A program made the translations under genes and the position numbers. Shown here one piece after another: positions 1 through 6,720 of a stretch of 21,770 nucleotides of DNA (positions are counted from its first letter, which is position 1; each line of letters opens with the position of its first letter). Source of the stretch: an uncultured Lachnospiraceae bacterium (GTDB taxonomy: Bacteria > Bacillota > Clostridia > Lachnospirales > Lachnospiraceae); assembly GCA_910587895.1 (NCBI GenBank), contig CAJUOE010000248.1, forward strand, positions 1 through 21,770. The letters are read 5' to 3'. Under the pieces are notes generated by a model. The model did not search any database. It saw only the letters and a program-made list of their open reading frames with translations, and was not told where the DNA came from.

Positions 1-1
1 C

Positions 2-409
2 GATTATGAATTTTCTTCCTGCTACACTGCGGGCGACGTGATGTACAGCTCTTCTTACAGCCAGGCAAGGCGAATGACCACAGGCTATTACGACTGCAGT
101 TCTCTGGTATTCCGCTCCTATGGCTGCGACACCCGCCTCTTAGGCGGAGTATCCTCCTGGGCGCCAACGGCTGCCGCTATGGCGTCATATATGGAACGTA
201 CCGGTAAAGTCATTTCCTATCGCGGCGTCAATGTCTCCAAACTACGTCCGGGTGATTTGCTGTTCTTCCGCGCTCCATATTCAAATGGTAGATACAAAAA
301 TATTTACCATGTTTCGATGTACTATGGCGGCGGCTATCGTCTGGAGAAACCCTTGCGGCCCTATTTCCCGGAGAGCAATCTTGTGATGGTGGCACGTCCG
401 GTTAAATAA
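2..409 (+). CDS. NlpC/P60-family cell-wall hydrolase, 3' end only
   Basis: The reading frame is open from the left edge, so this is the C-terminal part of a longer protein. The GTG at 38 is only an internal codon. NlpC/P60 enzymes are papain-like cysteine peptidases that cut peptide bonds in peptidoglycan stem peptides outside the membrane. The catalytic Cys lies in YYDCSSLV (codon 95-97). The usual VNVSKLRPGDLLFF strand (about 224-265) precedes the catalytic His in YHVSMYYGGG (codon 308-310). The end, MVARPVK, matches the family's terminal strand. The N-terminal targeting or binding domain lies outside the window. It converges on the anti-sigma gene, with a shared intergenic hairpin at 447-478. 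The family call is firm; the exact substrate bond is unknown. Confidence 0.85.
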   Translation, partial: DYEFSSCYTAGDVMYSSSYSQARRMTTGYYDCSSLVFRSYGCDTRLLGGVSSWAPTAAAMASYMERTGKVISYRGVNVSKLRPGDLLFFRAPYSNGRYKNIYHVSMYYGGGYRLEKPLRPYFPESNLVMVARPVK

Positions 410-440
410 TCCCGCAGGATCAGACATTAATTTCATATCA

Positions 441-478
441 TAAAAATCAGGGAGCGGTTCTGTTGAACCGCTCCCTGA
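441..478 (-). terminator. Intrinsic terminator after the anti-sigma gene
   Basis: A perfect 14-bp inverted repeat (447-460 with 465-478, loop TGTT on the plus strand) lies 13 bp beyond the anti-sigma stop codon. Read on the minus strand it is followed directly by TTTTTA. The plus side lacks a T-run after the stem, so the terminator mainly serves the minus-strand sigma/anti-sigma transcript, although the hairpin could also protect the NlpC/P60 mRNA end. Confidence 0.88.
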
Positions 479-490
479 CTGTAGAAATTA

Positions 491-1906
491 TCATTTCCCG
501 CCATTATTCCCGTTGCCGTTGTCCCTGTTGTCGTTATCCTTGTTATTGTGATCCTTATTCTCGTTATCTCTGTTGTTATCTTTGTTTTCGTTATTTCCGT
601 TGTTTCCGTTGTTATCTTTGTTCCCGTTATTTCCGTTATTTCCGTTATTATCATTGTTCCCGTTATTTCCGTTGTTTCCGCCTGGATTTGCATTATCCTG
701 GTTATTACCGCTATTGTCTTCTGTACCAGGCTTTTGCTCCTCTGTCCCGCCTCCATCCTGCTTTGGCGGAGTTTCCGGCTGTGGCGGAGCCTCCGGCTGC
801 GACGGAATTTCCGGCTGGGGAGGTGTTTCCGGCTGTGCGGGCTGTGCCGGAGTCTGTGTCGGCTGCACTGCGTCGCCATTGCCCGAATTCTTCTCATTGC
901 CCGGTGAGGACGCGTCCTGGCCGGAATTCTTATTCTGTTGCGCATTCGGAGTATCTGATTTTTCCCCGCTCGATTTCCCTGCGTCATCCACGACGTTTGT
1001 ATCCGCCTTGTCATTCTTATCTTTATTTGTTTTCGCTTTGTCAGAAACCGAATCTTTCTTTTGCTTCGTGTCCTTCTTCTCCACCGGTTCAGAAAGAGCC
1101 TGCTTTTTCTCAGATTCCGGAGAAAGTTTCAGTTTCATGGACGTATGGCTCTGACAATATTCAATCAGTTCCAATACGGACATCTGGCGTAGCTTTTCTT
1201 TATCCGCTCCATATTTTTCTGCAAGTTCCTCCTCCAGAAGTTTCCTTCCTGCATCCTCAGAACTGCCATCTGTACAACGAAATGCCGTGGTTACATCCTC
1301 CACGCCCAATTCTTCCAGTTTCCCGTCTATCTTGACGCCCAGTTCTTCCTCCAGGCCATGATACAGCTCCGTGTCTGACGTGGAAACTGTAATCAGTATC
1401 CCGCCTCCTTCGTGCAGATAAGCATCCTCTGCAACCCGTTCCAGCAACACATCCACTGTATCCAAAAGAGAATATCCCTTCTTCCATTCCAATTTTTTTA
1501 CAACATCCCTGCCGTCCTGGTTCAGGCCTTGCATCTTCTTTACCTGACAGGACTTATTCATAGTAATCTGAACGCTGGGATTGATGTCCATCACAACATA
1601 AATATTATCCTGATTTGTCTGAAGGACACCAAACAGGCACATGAAAAACAACGCGAAACCGGCGCAGGCAGATAATGCATATTTTGAAAAATTCCCCCAG
1701 GCCACCCTGCTCCTGCGAGAGCTTTCCTGCCCTTTCCGGAAACCATCCTCCATCCTGCTGTCTGCAAATTCCCCAGTCTTCTCAATCTGAGCATTCTGAG
1801 CCTGCATTCTGTTATTTTCGGCAGCTTTCAGCACCGACTCGTATACGTCCGGAGCCGCCTCCAAAAATCCGCCCTGCATTTTGTTTCTTAACTCTTTTTT
1901 ATTCAT
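491..1906 (-). CDS. RsgI-type transmembrane anti-sigma factor with low-complexity tail
   Basis: Predicted membrane anti-sigma factor of 471 residues that should hold the sigma factor encoded just upstream. The cytoplasmic N-terminus (about 1-75) has a short helical MNKKELRNKM start. One membrane span follows (about 76-96, ALSACAGFALFFMCLFGVL). Next comes a region typical of RsgI extracytoplasmic domains (about 101-210), with YVVMDINPSVQITMN, a later NQDG, and LLDTVDVLLERV. From about residue 270 the chain is disordered: Lys/Asp-rich, then four PExPxQ-like hexapeptides (359-382), then an Asn/Gly/Asp-rich tail (399-470). Its ATG overlaps the sigma stop as ATGA, so translation is coupled. RsgI proteins usually partner SigI, whereas this partner is ECF-like. 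The signal sensed is unknown; the tail suggests a cell-wall-spanning or surface role. Confidence 0.85.
   Translation of the reverse strand: MNKKELRNKMQGGFLEAAPDVYESVLKAAENNRMQAQNAQIEKTGEFADSRMEDGFRKGQESSRRSRVAWGNFSKYALSACAGFALFFMCLFGVLQTNQDNIYVVMDINPSVQITMNKSCQVKKMQGLNQDGRDVVKKLEWKKGYSLLDTVDVLLERVAEDAYLHEGGGILITVSTSDTELYHGLEEELGVKIDGKLEELGVEDVTTAFRCTDGSSEDAGRKLLEEELAEKYGADKEKLRQMSVLELIEYCQSHTSMKLKLSPESEKKQALSEPVEKKDTKQKKDSVSDKAKTNKDKNDKADTNVVDDAGKSSGEKSDTPNAQQNKNSGQDASSPGNEKNSGNGDAVQPTQTPAQPAQPETPPQPEIPSQPEAPPQPETPPKQDGGGTEEQKPGTEDNSGNNQDNANPGGNNGNNGNNDNNGNNGNNGNKDNNGNNGNNENKDNNRDNENKDHNNKDNDNRDNGNGNNGGK
497..832. repeat. Low-complexity coding repeats in the anti-sigma tail
   Basis: Positions 761-832 hold four tandem 18-bp units encoding PETPPQ, PEIPSQ, PEAPPQ and PETPPK. 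Positions 497-712 hold an Asn/Gly/Asp-rich tract built from short NGN, NNG and DNN words (GTTATT/GTTGTT trinucleotide runs on the plus strand). The region gives long but spurious plus-strand reading frames. Such tracts can change length by replication slippage. Confidence 0.85.
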
Positions 1907-2457
1907 GTCGGCCGCCTCTCAGCAAATTCCTTTTGCAATTTACGGATTCCCCTGTTATACCGGGTTATTACCGTCCCCAGGGGCATATCCATCATATCCG
2001 CAATCTCCCTGTGTTTCAGACCGCTCACGTCATGCATAATGATAATATTCCTGTCTTCCAGTGATAACACCTCAAACATTTTCTCAAGCACCATCCGGTT
2101 TTCAACATTCGTCATATCGTCAAAACCCAGCTGATACTCCACATCTTCATAATTGACGCCCTGCATACGCTCTTTTCTGCATTTCATAAGGAAAAGGTTT
2201 TTGGCGATTGTCATCATCCATGCCATTGGATTTCCCTGTTCACGATATAAATGGCAGTTATTGAGTACCTGGATAAACGTATCCTGCAGTAAATCTTTCG
2301 CATCTTCTGCGTTCAGGGTATACGAAAGTAAGAATGCATAGAGAGGGCTGTATGCCAATTCATACAGCTCTCTAAACGCATCCTGATCGCTCTGACAAAT
2401 CCGTTCAAATAGTTTTTTATCTATATAAACTTTTCGTTTGACAGCGACCTCCTGCAT
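1903..2457 (-). CDS. ECF-type RNA polymerase sigma factor
   Basis: Sigma-70 family factor of 184 residues with the two-domain ECF layout. Region 2 spans about 24-92 (DAFRELYELAYSPLYAFLL, then DLLQDTFIQVL and the promoter-melting segment NPMAWMMTIAKNLFL). Region 4 spans about 121-176 (LSLEDRNIIIMHDVSGLKHREIA, then the helix-turn-helix MPLGTVITRYNRGIRKL). Region 3 and the extended N-terminal region of housekeeping sigmas are absent. The ATG at 2457 is preceded by AAGGGG at an 8-nt distance. A better AGGAGG lies inside codons 2-4, but no start codon follows it in frame. The stop overlaps the anti-sigma start. It probably directs RNA polymerase to a small envelope-related regulon, released when the anti-sigma responds to a signal; its target promoters are not known. 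Confidence 0.93.
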   Translation of the reverse strand: MQEVAVKRKVYIDKKLFERICQSDQDAFRELYELAYSPLYAFLLSYTLNAEDAKDLLQDTFIQVLNNCHLYREQGNPMAWMMTIAKNLFLMKCRKERMQGVNYEDVEYQLGFDDMTNVENRMVLEKMFEVLSLEDRNIIIMHDVSGLKHREIADMMDMPLGTVITRYNRGIRKLQKEFAERRPT

Positions 2458-2509
2458 CAGGTACCCCTTTCAAGCCATGTCTGTTTAGAAATTCTCTAAC
2501 GCTGACCTT

Positions 2510-3238
2510 TTACTTTACGGTAACAGTTCTGGTAACAGAACCAAAATTCTTCTCTTTCTTTGTCTTGATGCCGTTGATCGTGATTGTGTATTTCTGGCCT
2601 TTCTTCATGCCGTTAATCTGCACTTTGACATTGCCTTTTGCCTTCTTAACGATCTTTGCATCGCAGTCATTTCCATCGCCATCTTTTACAGCAACGGTTG
2701 CATCTTTGTAATAAGCGGATCCTTTCATTTTCAGGACTACAAACTTCTTGCTCTGAACAGTCGCCTTGCCAACCTTGCTCTGTGTCTTCATTCCTTTTGC
2801 AGTAAATACTTTCTTCACTGCAACTGCTTCCGCGGAGTCTTTTCCGAGAATTCCTTCAATCTCCAGCGTGTACTTCTGGCCTTTTACCAGTCCGCTTACG
2901 GAAACGGTCAACAGGCTCTTGTTCTTTTTGGAAATCTTGCAGGCAATTTCATTTCCAGCTTCATCCTTAATCACTGCCTTGAGGGCGTCTGTGTAAGTTA
3001 CCTTCTGCTTAAAGGAAATGTTCACTTTTCCTGCAGATGTACAGGTTACCTTGCCAACTTCCTGTGCCTTCGGTTTTGCAACCTGATCGCCTGCCGGTTT
3101 CTTTGCTGCCACTGTCGCTGTGTAAGTTGCACTACCAGCATTTCCGCTCTCCTGGGCAAACGCAACCGTCGGTGCAGACACCATCATACTTAATGCTAAA
3201 ACTCCTGCTACGATTCCTTTTAAATTCTTTTTCATCAT
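2510..3238 (-). CDS. Secreted protein with two repeated beta-rich domains, function unknown
   Basis: I do not recognise the family. The 242-residue product begins with a clear signal peptide (KKNLKGIVAGVLALSMMVSA, predicted cut after AFA near residue 28). An Ala/Lys/Pro linker follows. Two related segments, about 62-131 and 157-224, then share a pattern: GK-x-T, a short strand, K/T-Y-x-DA, V-KD-x-x-GN, K-x-x-KK, L/V-x-V-x-G-x-x-KGQKYT, then I-x-GI. Each would make a small Ig- or fibronectin-like beta sandwich. The protein is very Lys-rich and may bind wall polymers, but this is inference. There is no sorting motif and no catalytic motif. A strong AAGGAGG lies 9 nt before the first ATG. It is encoded 52 bp upstream of the sigma gene on the same strand and may be co-transcribed with it. 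Confidence 0.8.
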   Translation of the reverse strand: MMKKNLKGIVAGVLALSMMVSAPTVAFAQESGNAGSATYTATVAAKKPAGDQVAKPKAQEVGKVTCTSAGKVNISFKQKVTYTDALKAVIKDEAGNEIACKISKKNKSLLTVSVSGLVKGQKYTLEIEGILGKDSAEAVAVKKVFTAKGMKTQSKVGKATVQSKKFVVLKMKGSAYYKDATVAVKDGDGNDCDAKIVKKAKGNVKVQINGMKKGQKYTITINGIKTKKEKNFGSVTRTVTVK

Positions 3239-3336
3239 AATTTTGTACCTCCTTGTTTTTTGTTTTTGTTTTTTGATATACAGTAAATGTATCAGGGGGC
3301 ACTTTTATTTCAAAGAATTGAAAAAATTTTATTTTT
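3239..3336 (-). promoter_or_regulatory. Candidate promoter/operator region before the secreted-protein gene
   Basis: On the minus strand this AT-rich gap holds TTGAAA, 16 nt, then TACATT, a possible weak promoter. It overlaps a dyad, ATACA-TTTAC-TGTAT (3280-3294), and is followed by an A/C tract of repeated CAAAAA-like words running into the AAGGAGG. It resembles an untranslated leader with possible operator function. The motif matches are weak, and an ECF-type promoter could also lie here. Confidence 0.3.
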
Positions 3337-4875
3337 TTATAATGCGCTCTGGGACTTCGCTTTCTCAAACTCCTCGAGGATTTCTTTGTCCGGCGTTTTT
3401 GTGAGCAGGCTCACGATAACGATCGCTGCAATTCCCACAAGGAATGCCGGAAGCAATTCATATATCGCAAACGCGCCGCCGAGAGGCGCAATCAGGTATT
3501 TCCACACAAATACGGTAACGCCGCCTGCTACCATGCCGACGATTGCCCCAGGCAATGTCGTACGTTTCCAGAACAGGGAACAGATGATGACAGGACCAAA
3601 AGCCGCGCCAAATCCCGCCCATGCAAACGATACAATTCCGAAGACGGAGCTGTTCGGATCCCGGGCAATAAATACGCCGAGAATCGCAATCACAATTACC
3701 GTAGCGCGTGCAATCAGCATACTTGTCCTGGCAGACAAATTCAGGCGCAGGGTATCCTGCAAAATATTCTGGGAAACGCTGGAAGACGCCGCCAAAAGCT
3801 GTGAATCCGCGGTAGACATCGTACTTGCCAGGATTCCTGCCAGAATAAGCCCTGCCATCAATGCCGGAAGAATGCCGTAACCGGACAGCAAATCTGCAAT
3901 ACGGACGATTACCGTCTCAGTATCCGCCCCTGCAAGCGAATCAATGATGCCTGATTTGCTGAGGGCATTTCCGACAATACCGATAAAGACTGCCATTGCC
4001 ATGGCAATCACCACCCAGACAGACGCCACGCGGCGGGATAACTTTAACTTATTCTCATTCTCAATTGCCATAAACCGGAGGAGAATATGGGGCATTCCGA
4101 AATAGCCAAATCCCCACGCACAGGTGGAAATAATCTTCAGGAACCCATATGGAGCCTCCGTCCCACTCTCTGCAACATAGGTGCTGGTCGCAGACAGGTA
4201 ACCTGGCAGTGCCCTGGCATTTTCCATAACCGCACCGATTCCGCCCGCGGAAACCGTAGCAAATACCATCACGAACACAATTGCAATCGTCATGATAATA
4301 CTCTGTATGAAGTCGGTTGTGGACGCAGCAAGGAATCCTCCCGCTGCCGTATAGCCGACGATCACAATTGCGGAAATAATCATTGCCATCATATAATCTG
4401 CGCCAAACAGCGAGGAAAACAGTTTTCCACATGCTGCAAATCCAGACGCCGTATACGGAACAAAAAATACAATGATGATAAGCGCTGCAATGACTGTCAA
4501 AATATTTCTTTTATCGTGGAAACGGTTGGAAAAAAACTGGGGCAATGTGATGGAATTGGTAATCTGCGTGTAGCGGCGAAGCCTGCGCGCCGTAAACAGC
4601 CAGTTCAGATATGTACCTGCCGCCAGACCGACAATCGTCCAGCCAACGTCCGCCACGCCGGACAGATAAGCGAGACCCGGCAGTCCCATCAGCAGATAAC
4701 CAGACATGTCCGATGCCTCCGCGCTCATGGCAGTCACAAGCGGTCCCAGCTTCCGTCCCCCAAGATAAAAGTCGGACGTAGATTCATTCTTCCTTGCAAA
4801 ATGAAATCCGATGCCCAGCATACCTATAAGATAAATAATAATTGTAATTAAAATACAAACAGATGCCGTACTCAA
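3337..4875 (-). CDS. putP: Sodium:solute symporter, PutP-like (Na+/proline)
   Basis: Membrane transporter of 512 residues in the solute:sodium symporter family, with about 13 predicted transmembrane helices. It couples Na+ entry to uptake of a solute, by family resemblance L-proline. The Na+ and substrate region of TM2 is EASDMSGYLLMGLPG (Asp56, Ser58), close to the PutP pattern. STMSTADSQLLA (351-362) matches the TM9 segment whose Ser/Thr residues bind Na+. The family-typical GYFGMPHILLRFMAI is at 257-271. The start is TTG at 4875, with AGGAGG 8 nt upstream, matching the usual N-terminal helix. It follows the rplQ terminator and a 27-codon reading frame that ends 3 nt before its start. No promoter of its own is evident. 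The substrate is inferred from family only. Confidence 0.9.
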   Translation of the reverse strand: MSTASVCILITIIIYLIGMLGIGFHFARKNESTSDFYLGGRKLGPLVTAMSAEASDMSGYLLMGLPGLAYLSGVADVGWTIVGLAAGTYLNWLFTARRLRRYTQITNSITLPQFFSNRFHDKRNILTVIAALIIIVFFVPYTASGFAACGKLFSSLFGADYMMAMIISAIVIVGYTAAGGFLAASTTDFIQSIIMTIAIVFVMVFATVSAGGIGAVMENARALPGYLSATSTYVAESGTEAPYGFLKIISTCAWGFGYFGMPHILLRFMAIENENKLKLSRRVASVWVVIAMAMAVFIGIVGNALSKSGIIDSLAGADTETVIVRIADLLSGYGILPALMAGLILAGILASTMSTADSQLLAASSSVSQNILQDTLRLNLSARTSMLIARATVIVIAILGVFIARDPNSSVFGIVSFAWAGFGAAFGPVIICSLFWKRTTLPGAIVGMVAGGVTVFVWKYLIAPLGGAFAIYELLPAFLVGIAAIVIVSLLTKTPDKEILEEFEKAKSQSAL

Positions 4876-4878
4876 ATT

Positions 4879-4962
4879 TTAGTTCCTCCTTTTTGGTATC
4901 GGCACGCGACGCATTGCGTCACCTGCCAGTTCGTCGGAAGGCATTCCATAAATGCTGCGCAT
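4879..4962 (-). CDS. Possible 27-residue leader peptide before putP
   Basis: An ATG at 4962 has a near-ideal ribosome-binding site (AGGAGG with a 7-nt gap). It opens a 27-codon frame starting MRSIYGMPSDELAG and ending VPIPKRRN. The stop codon is 3 nt before the putP TTG, and the last codons contain the putP SD (AAA AGG AGG). A ribosome finishing this frame would be placed over the putP start, so translational coupling is plausible. I recognise no peptide family. The 3' half is shared with the region before adk, which may mean that the RNA rather than the peptide matters. Confidence 0.4.
   Translation of the reverse strand: MRSIYGMPSDELAGDAMRRVPIPKRRN
4895..4920 (-). promoter_or_regulatory. 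Small leader element, copy 1 (before putP)
   Basis: On the minus strand this is a 5-bp hairpin GACGC-AAT-GCGTC (4908-4920) followed by the 13-nt tail GCGTGCCGATACC (4895-4907), then the putP SD. The copy before adk has the hairpin GTCGC-AGG-GCGAC and the tail GCGTGCCGCTACC. The second base pair is swapped (A-T against T-A), so pairing is kept while sequence changes. Function is unknown. Confidence 0.55.
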
Positions 4963-4976
4963 TTGCCTTCCTCCTC

Positions 4977-5027
4977 AAAAAACAGGTCACAGGAAAAAAT
5001 ACATTTCAAATATTCTTTCCTATGACC
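4977..5027 (-). terminator. Intrinsic terminator after rplQ
   Basis: On the minus strand a 17-bp stem (5011-5027 with 4985-5001, loop of 9 nt) is followed by TGTTTTTT. Two positions that are not Watson-Crick are G-U pairs in minus-strand RNA but would be A-C mismatches in plus-strand RNA, which orients the terminator. It ends the alpha operon. The SD for the putP leader frame begins immediately after the T-run. Confidence 0.88.
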
Positions 5028-5053
5028 CAAAATTAAATTGCGTATTCCGATTC

Positions 5054-5590
5054 CTATACTAACTCGAGAAGAACCTCTAAAGCACCGTCACCTTTACGCT
5101 GTCCAATCTTGACGATTCTGGTGTAACCACCGTTACGATCTGCATATTTTGGAGCAATCTCGTCAAATACTTTGGTTGCAACATCAATTTTCTTCGTGTT
5201 TTTCTTTCTTCCTGCTTTTTCCTGCGGAACAGACGTCACTGAATACAATACCTTGTTCATCTGACGTCTTGCATGTAAGCGGGAAGGAAGGTCTTTTTTG
5301 ATTGTCTTCTCTACCTCGTCATAAACGGTAACTCTCTTGCCGTCTACAACCTCTTTTACTCTCTTGCCATCTTTATCTTTACGGGCAACCTTTGCGGTTA
5401 CTGTCACTTCCTCAAAATTGTCTTTCTCCCTTACGCCCATAGCAATCAGTCCCTCTGCAATCTTACGGACTTCTTTTGCCTTTGCCTCAGTCGTCACAAT
5501 CTTGCCATTGTAAAGCAATGCTGTTACCTGATTGCGGAGCAATGCCTTTCTCTGGTCGGAAGTTCTTCCTAATTTTCTATATTTCGCCAT
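5054..5590 (-). CDS. rplQ: 50S ribosomal protein L17
   Basis: L17 of the large subunit, near the peptide exit tunnel. The N-terminus AKYRKLGRTSDQRKALLRN, the mid-protein LHARRQ, and the C-terminal GGYTRIVKIGQRKGDGALEV are diagnostic. The start at 5590 is chosen over an upstream in-frame ATG because GGAGG lies 8 nt before it and it gives the family N-terminus. At 178 residues it is about 50 longer than E. coli (127) or B. subtilis (120) L17. The extra is mainly a charged insertion (about residues 53-99), with a smaller lysine-rich stretch at 123-135. It is the last gene of the alpha operon, directly before the terminator. Confidence 0.97.
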   Translation of the reverse strand: MAKYRKLGRTSDQRKALLRNQVTALLYNGKIVTTEAKAKEVRKIAEGLIAMGVREKDNFEEVTVTAKVARKDKDGKRVKEVVDGKRVTVYDEVEKTIKKDLPSRLHARRQMNKVLYSVTSVPQEKAGRKKNTKKIDVATKVFDEIAPKYADRNGGYTRIVKIGQRKGDGALEVLLELV

Positions 5591-5616
5591 TTTAAAATCC
5601 TCCATTTGTGGACTAC

Positions 5617-5702
5617 CCGATAACGCTTTTTAGTCTTACTTATCGGATATTATTCTTCTCCGGTTAAAGCGGAACCCAAACGAACGTTAGCAGTTCGTTT
5701 GG
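5617..5702 (-). promoter_or_regulatory. Three hairpins in the rpoA-rplQ gap
   Basis: The 129-nt gap holds a perfect 10-bp stem (5676-5685 with 5693-5702, 7-nt loop), a 4-bp GGTT/AACC stem (5662-5665 with 5673-5676) and a 7-bp CCGATAA/TTATCGG stem (5617-5623 with 5640-5646). None is followed by a good U-tract on the minus strand, so they look like RNA processing, stability or translational-control structures rather than terminators. Confidence 0.5.
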
Positions 5703-5719
5703 CATCACCCTGTCTCGGA

Positions 5720-6679
5720 TTACTCCTCGCCAGGATTCAGCTGTAACCCTAATTCTTTTAATTTTGCCAACACTTCCTCTAATGACTTGCGTCCAAGGTT
5801 GCGGACTTTCATCATATCTTCCGGTGTTCTGTTCGTCAGTTCTTCCACCGTATTGATTCCAGCGCGTTTCAGGCAGTTGTAGGAACGGACGGACAACTCC
5901 AGCTCGTCAATGTTCATTTCAAGAACTTTTTCCTTGGCATTGTCTTCCTTCTCAATCATAACCTCTGCCGTCTTCGCATTCTCAGACAAGTCGATAAACA
6001 GATTCAAATGTTCGCTCAAAACTTTTGCCGCAAGGCTGACAGCCTCATCCGGCTCCAATGTACCGTTCGTATATACGTCCAGCGTAAGCTTATCATAATC
6101 TGTAATCTGACCCACACGGGTATTCTCAATGGAAAGATTTACACGCTCAATCGGGGTATAAATGCAGTCAACTGCAATCACGCCGATGGGTACATCTTCA
6201 CCTTTGTTCTTGTCCGCGCTGACGTAGCCTCTGCCTTTTGTGATTGTAAGCTCCATATACAGCCTGGAGTCTGCGCCACCGTTTAAGTGGGCAATCACCA
6301 GATCAGGATTCATAATCTCAATATCCGGGTCAACCTGGATATCTGCCGCTGTAACTACGCCCTCACCTTCAAATTCAATATAAGCAACTTTAGACTCGTT
6401 TGTTGAGCTGGTGTTTTTCAAAGCCAGATTTTTAATGTTCATTATAATTTCAGTCACGTCTTCCTTAATACCCGGAATGGAACTGAATTCATGCAAAACA
6501 CCCTCGATTTTTACCTGGCTGACTGCTGCACCTGGCAGAGAAGAAAGCATAATTCTCCTCAGGGAATTCCCAAGTGTAGTACCATAGCCTCTTTCCAGTG
6601 GTTCTACGACAAATCGGCCGTATTTTTTGTCTTCCGAAATCTGTGCAATTTCAATATTGGGTTTTTCAAAATCGAACAC
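5720..6679 (-). CDS. rpoA: DNA-directed RNA polymerase subunit alpha
   Basis: Alpha subunit, 319 residues, which dimerises to seed RNA polymerase assembly and contacts promoter UP elements and activators. The N-terminal domain shows RFVVEPLERGYGTTLGNSLR and RRIMLSSLPGAAV (about 20-55). The C-terminal domain (about 250-315) carries the helix-hairpin-helix ELELSVRSYNCLKRAGI and VRNLGRKSLEEVL. The start is GTG at 6679 with AGGAGGG 11 nt upstream. It lies between rpsD and rplQ in the standard alpha-operon position, so polymerase and ribosome synthesis are co-expressed. The length is normal and no key region is missing. Confidence 0.99.
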   Translation of the reverse strand: MFDFEKPNIEIAQISEDKKYGRFVVEPLERGYGTTLGNSLRRIMLSSLPGAAVSQVKIEGVLHEFSSIPGIKEDVTEIIMNIKNLALKNTSSTNESKVAYIEFEGEGVVTAADIQVDPDIEIMNPDLVIAHLNGGADSRLYMELTITKGRGYVSADKNKGEDVPIGVIAVDCIYTPIERVNLSIENTRVGQITDYDKLTLDVYTNGTLEPDEAVSLAAKVLSEHLNLFIDLSENAKTAEVMIEKEDNAKEKVLEMNIDELELSVRSYNCLKRAGINTVEELTNRTPEDMMKVRNLGRKSLEEVLAKLKELGLQLNPGEE

Positions 6680-6720
6680 TAAAAAGTCCCTCCTTTTCGG
6701 ATACCGTTGCTTGTCACTTA

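Noticed and set aside
463..1335. Long plus-strand reading frame (290 codons) rich in Tyr/Cys/Arg
   Set aside because: It is the complement of the low-complexity anti-sigma tail, has no SD, and its composition mirrors the repeat. The minus-strand protein has recognisable domains.
2485..2499. Short dyad TTAGA...TCTAA before the sigma gene
   Set aside because: Only 5-bp arms in AT-rich DNA and no U-tract; likely chance.
3296..3336. Terminator after putP from A/T runs
   Set aside because: Only AAAA/TTTT complementarity with no GC stem. It is not a credible intrinsic terminator.
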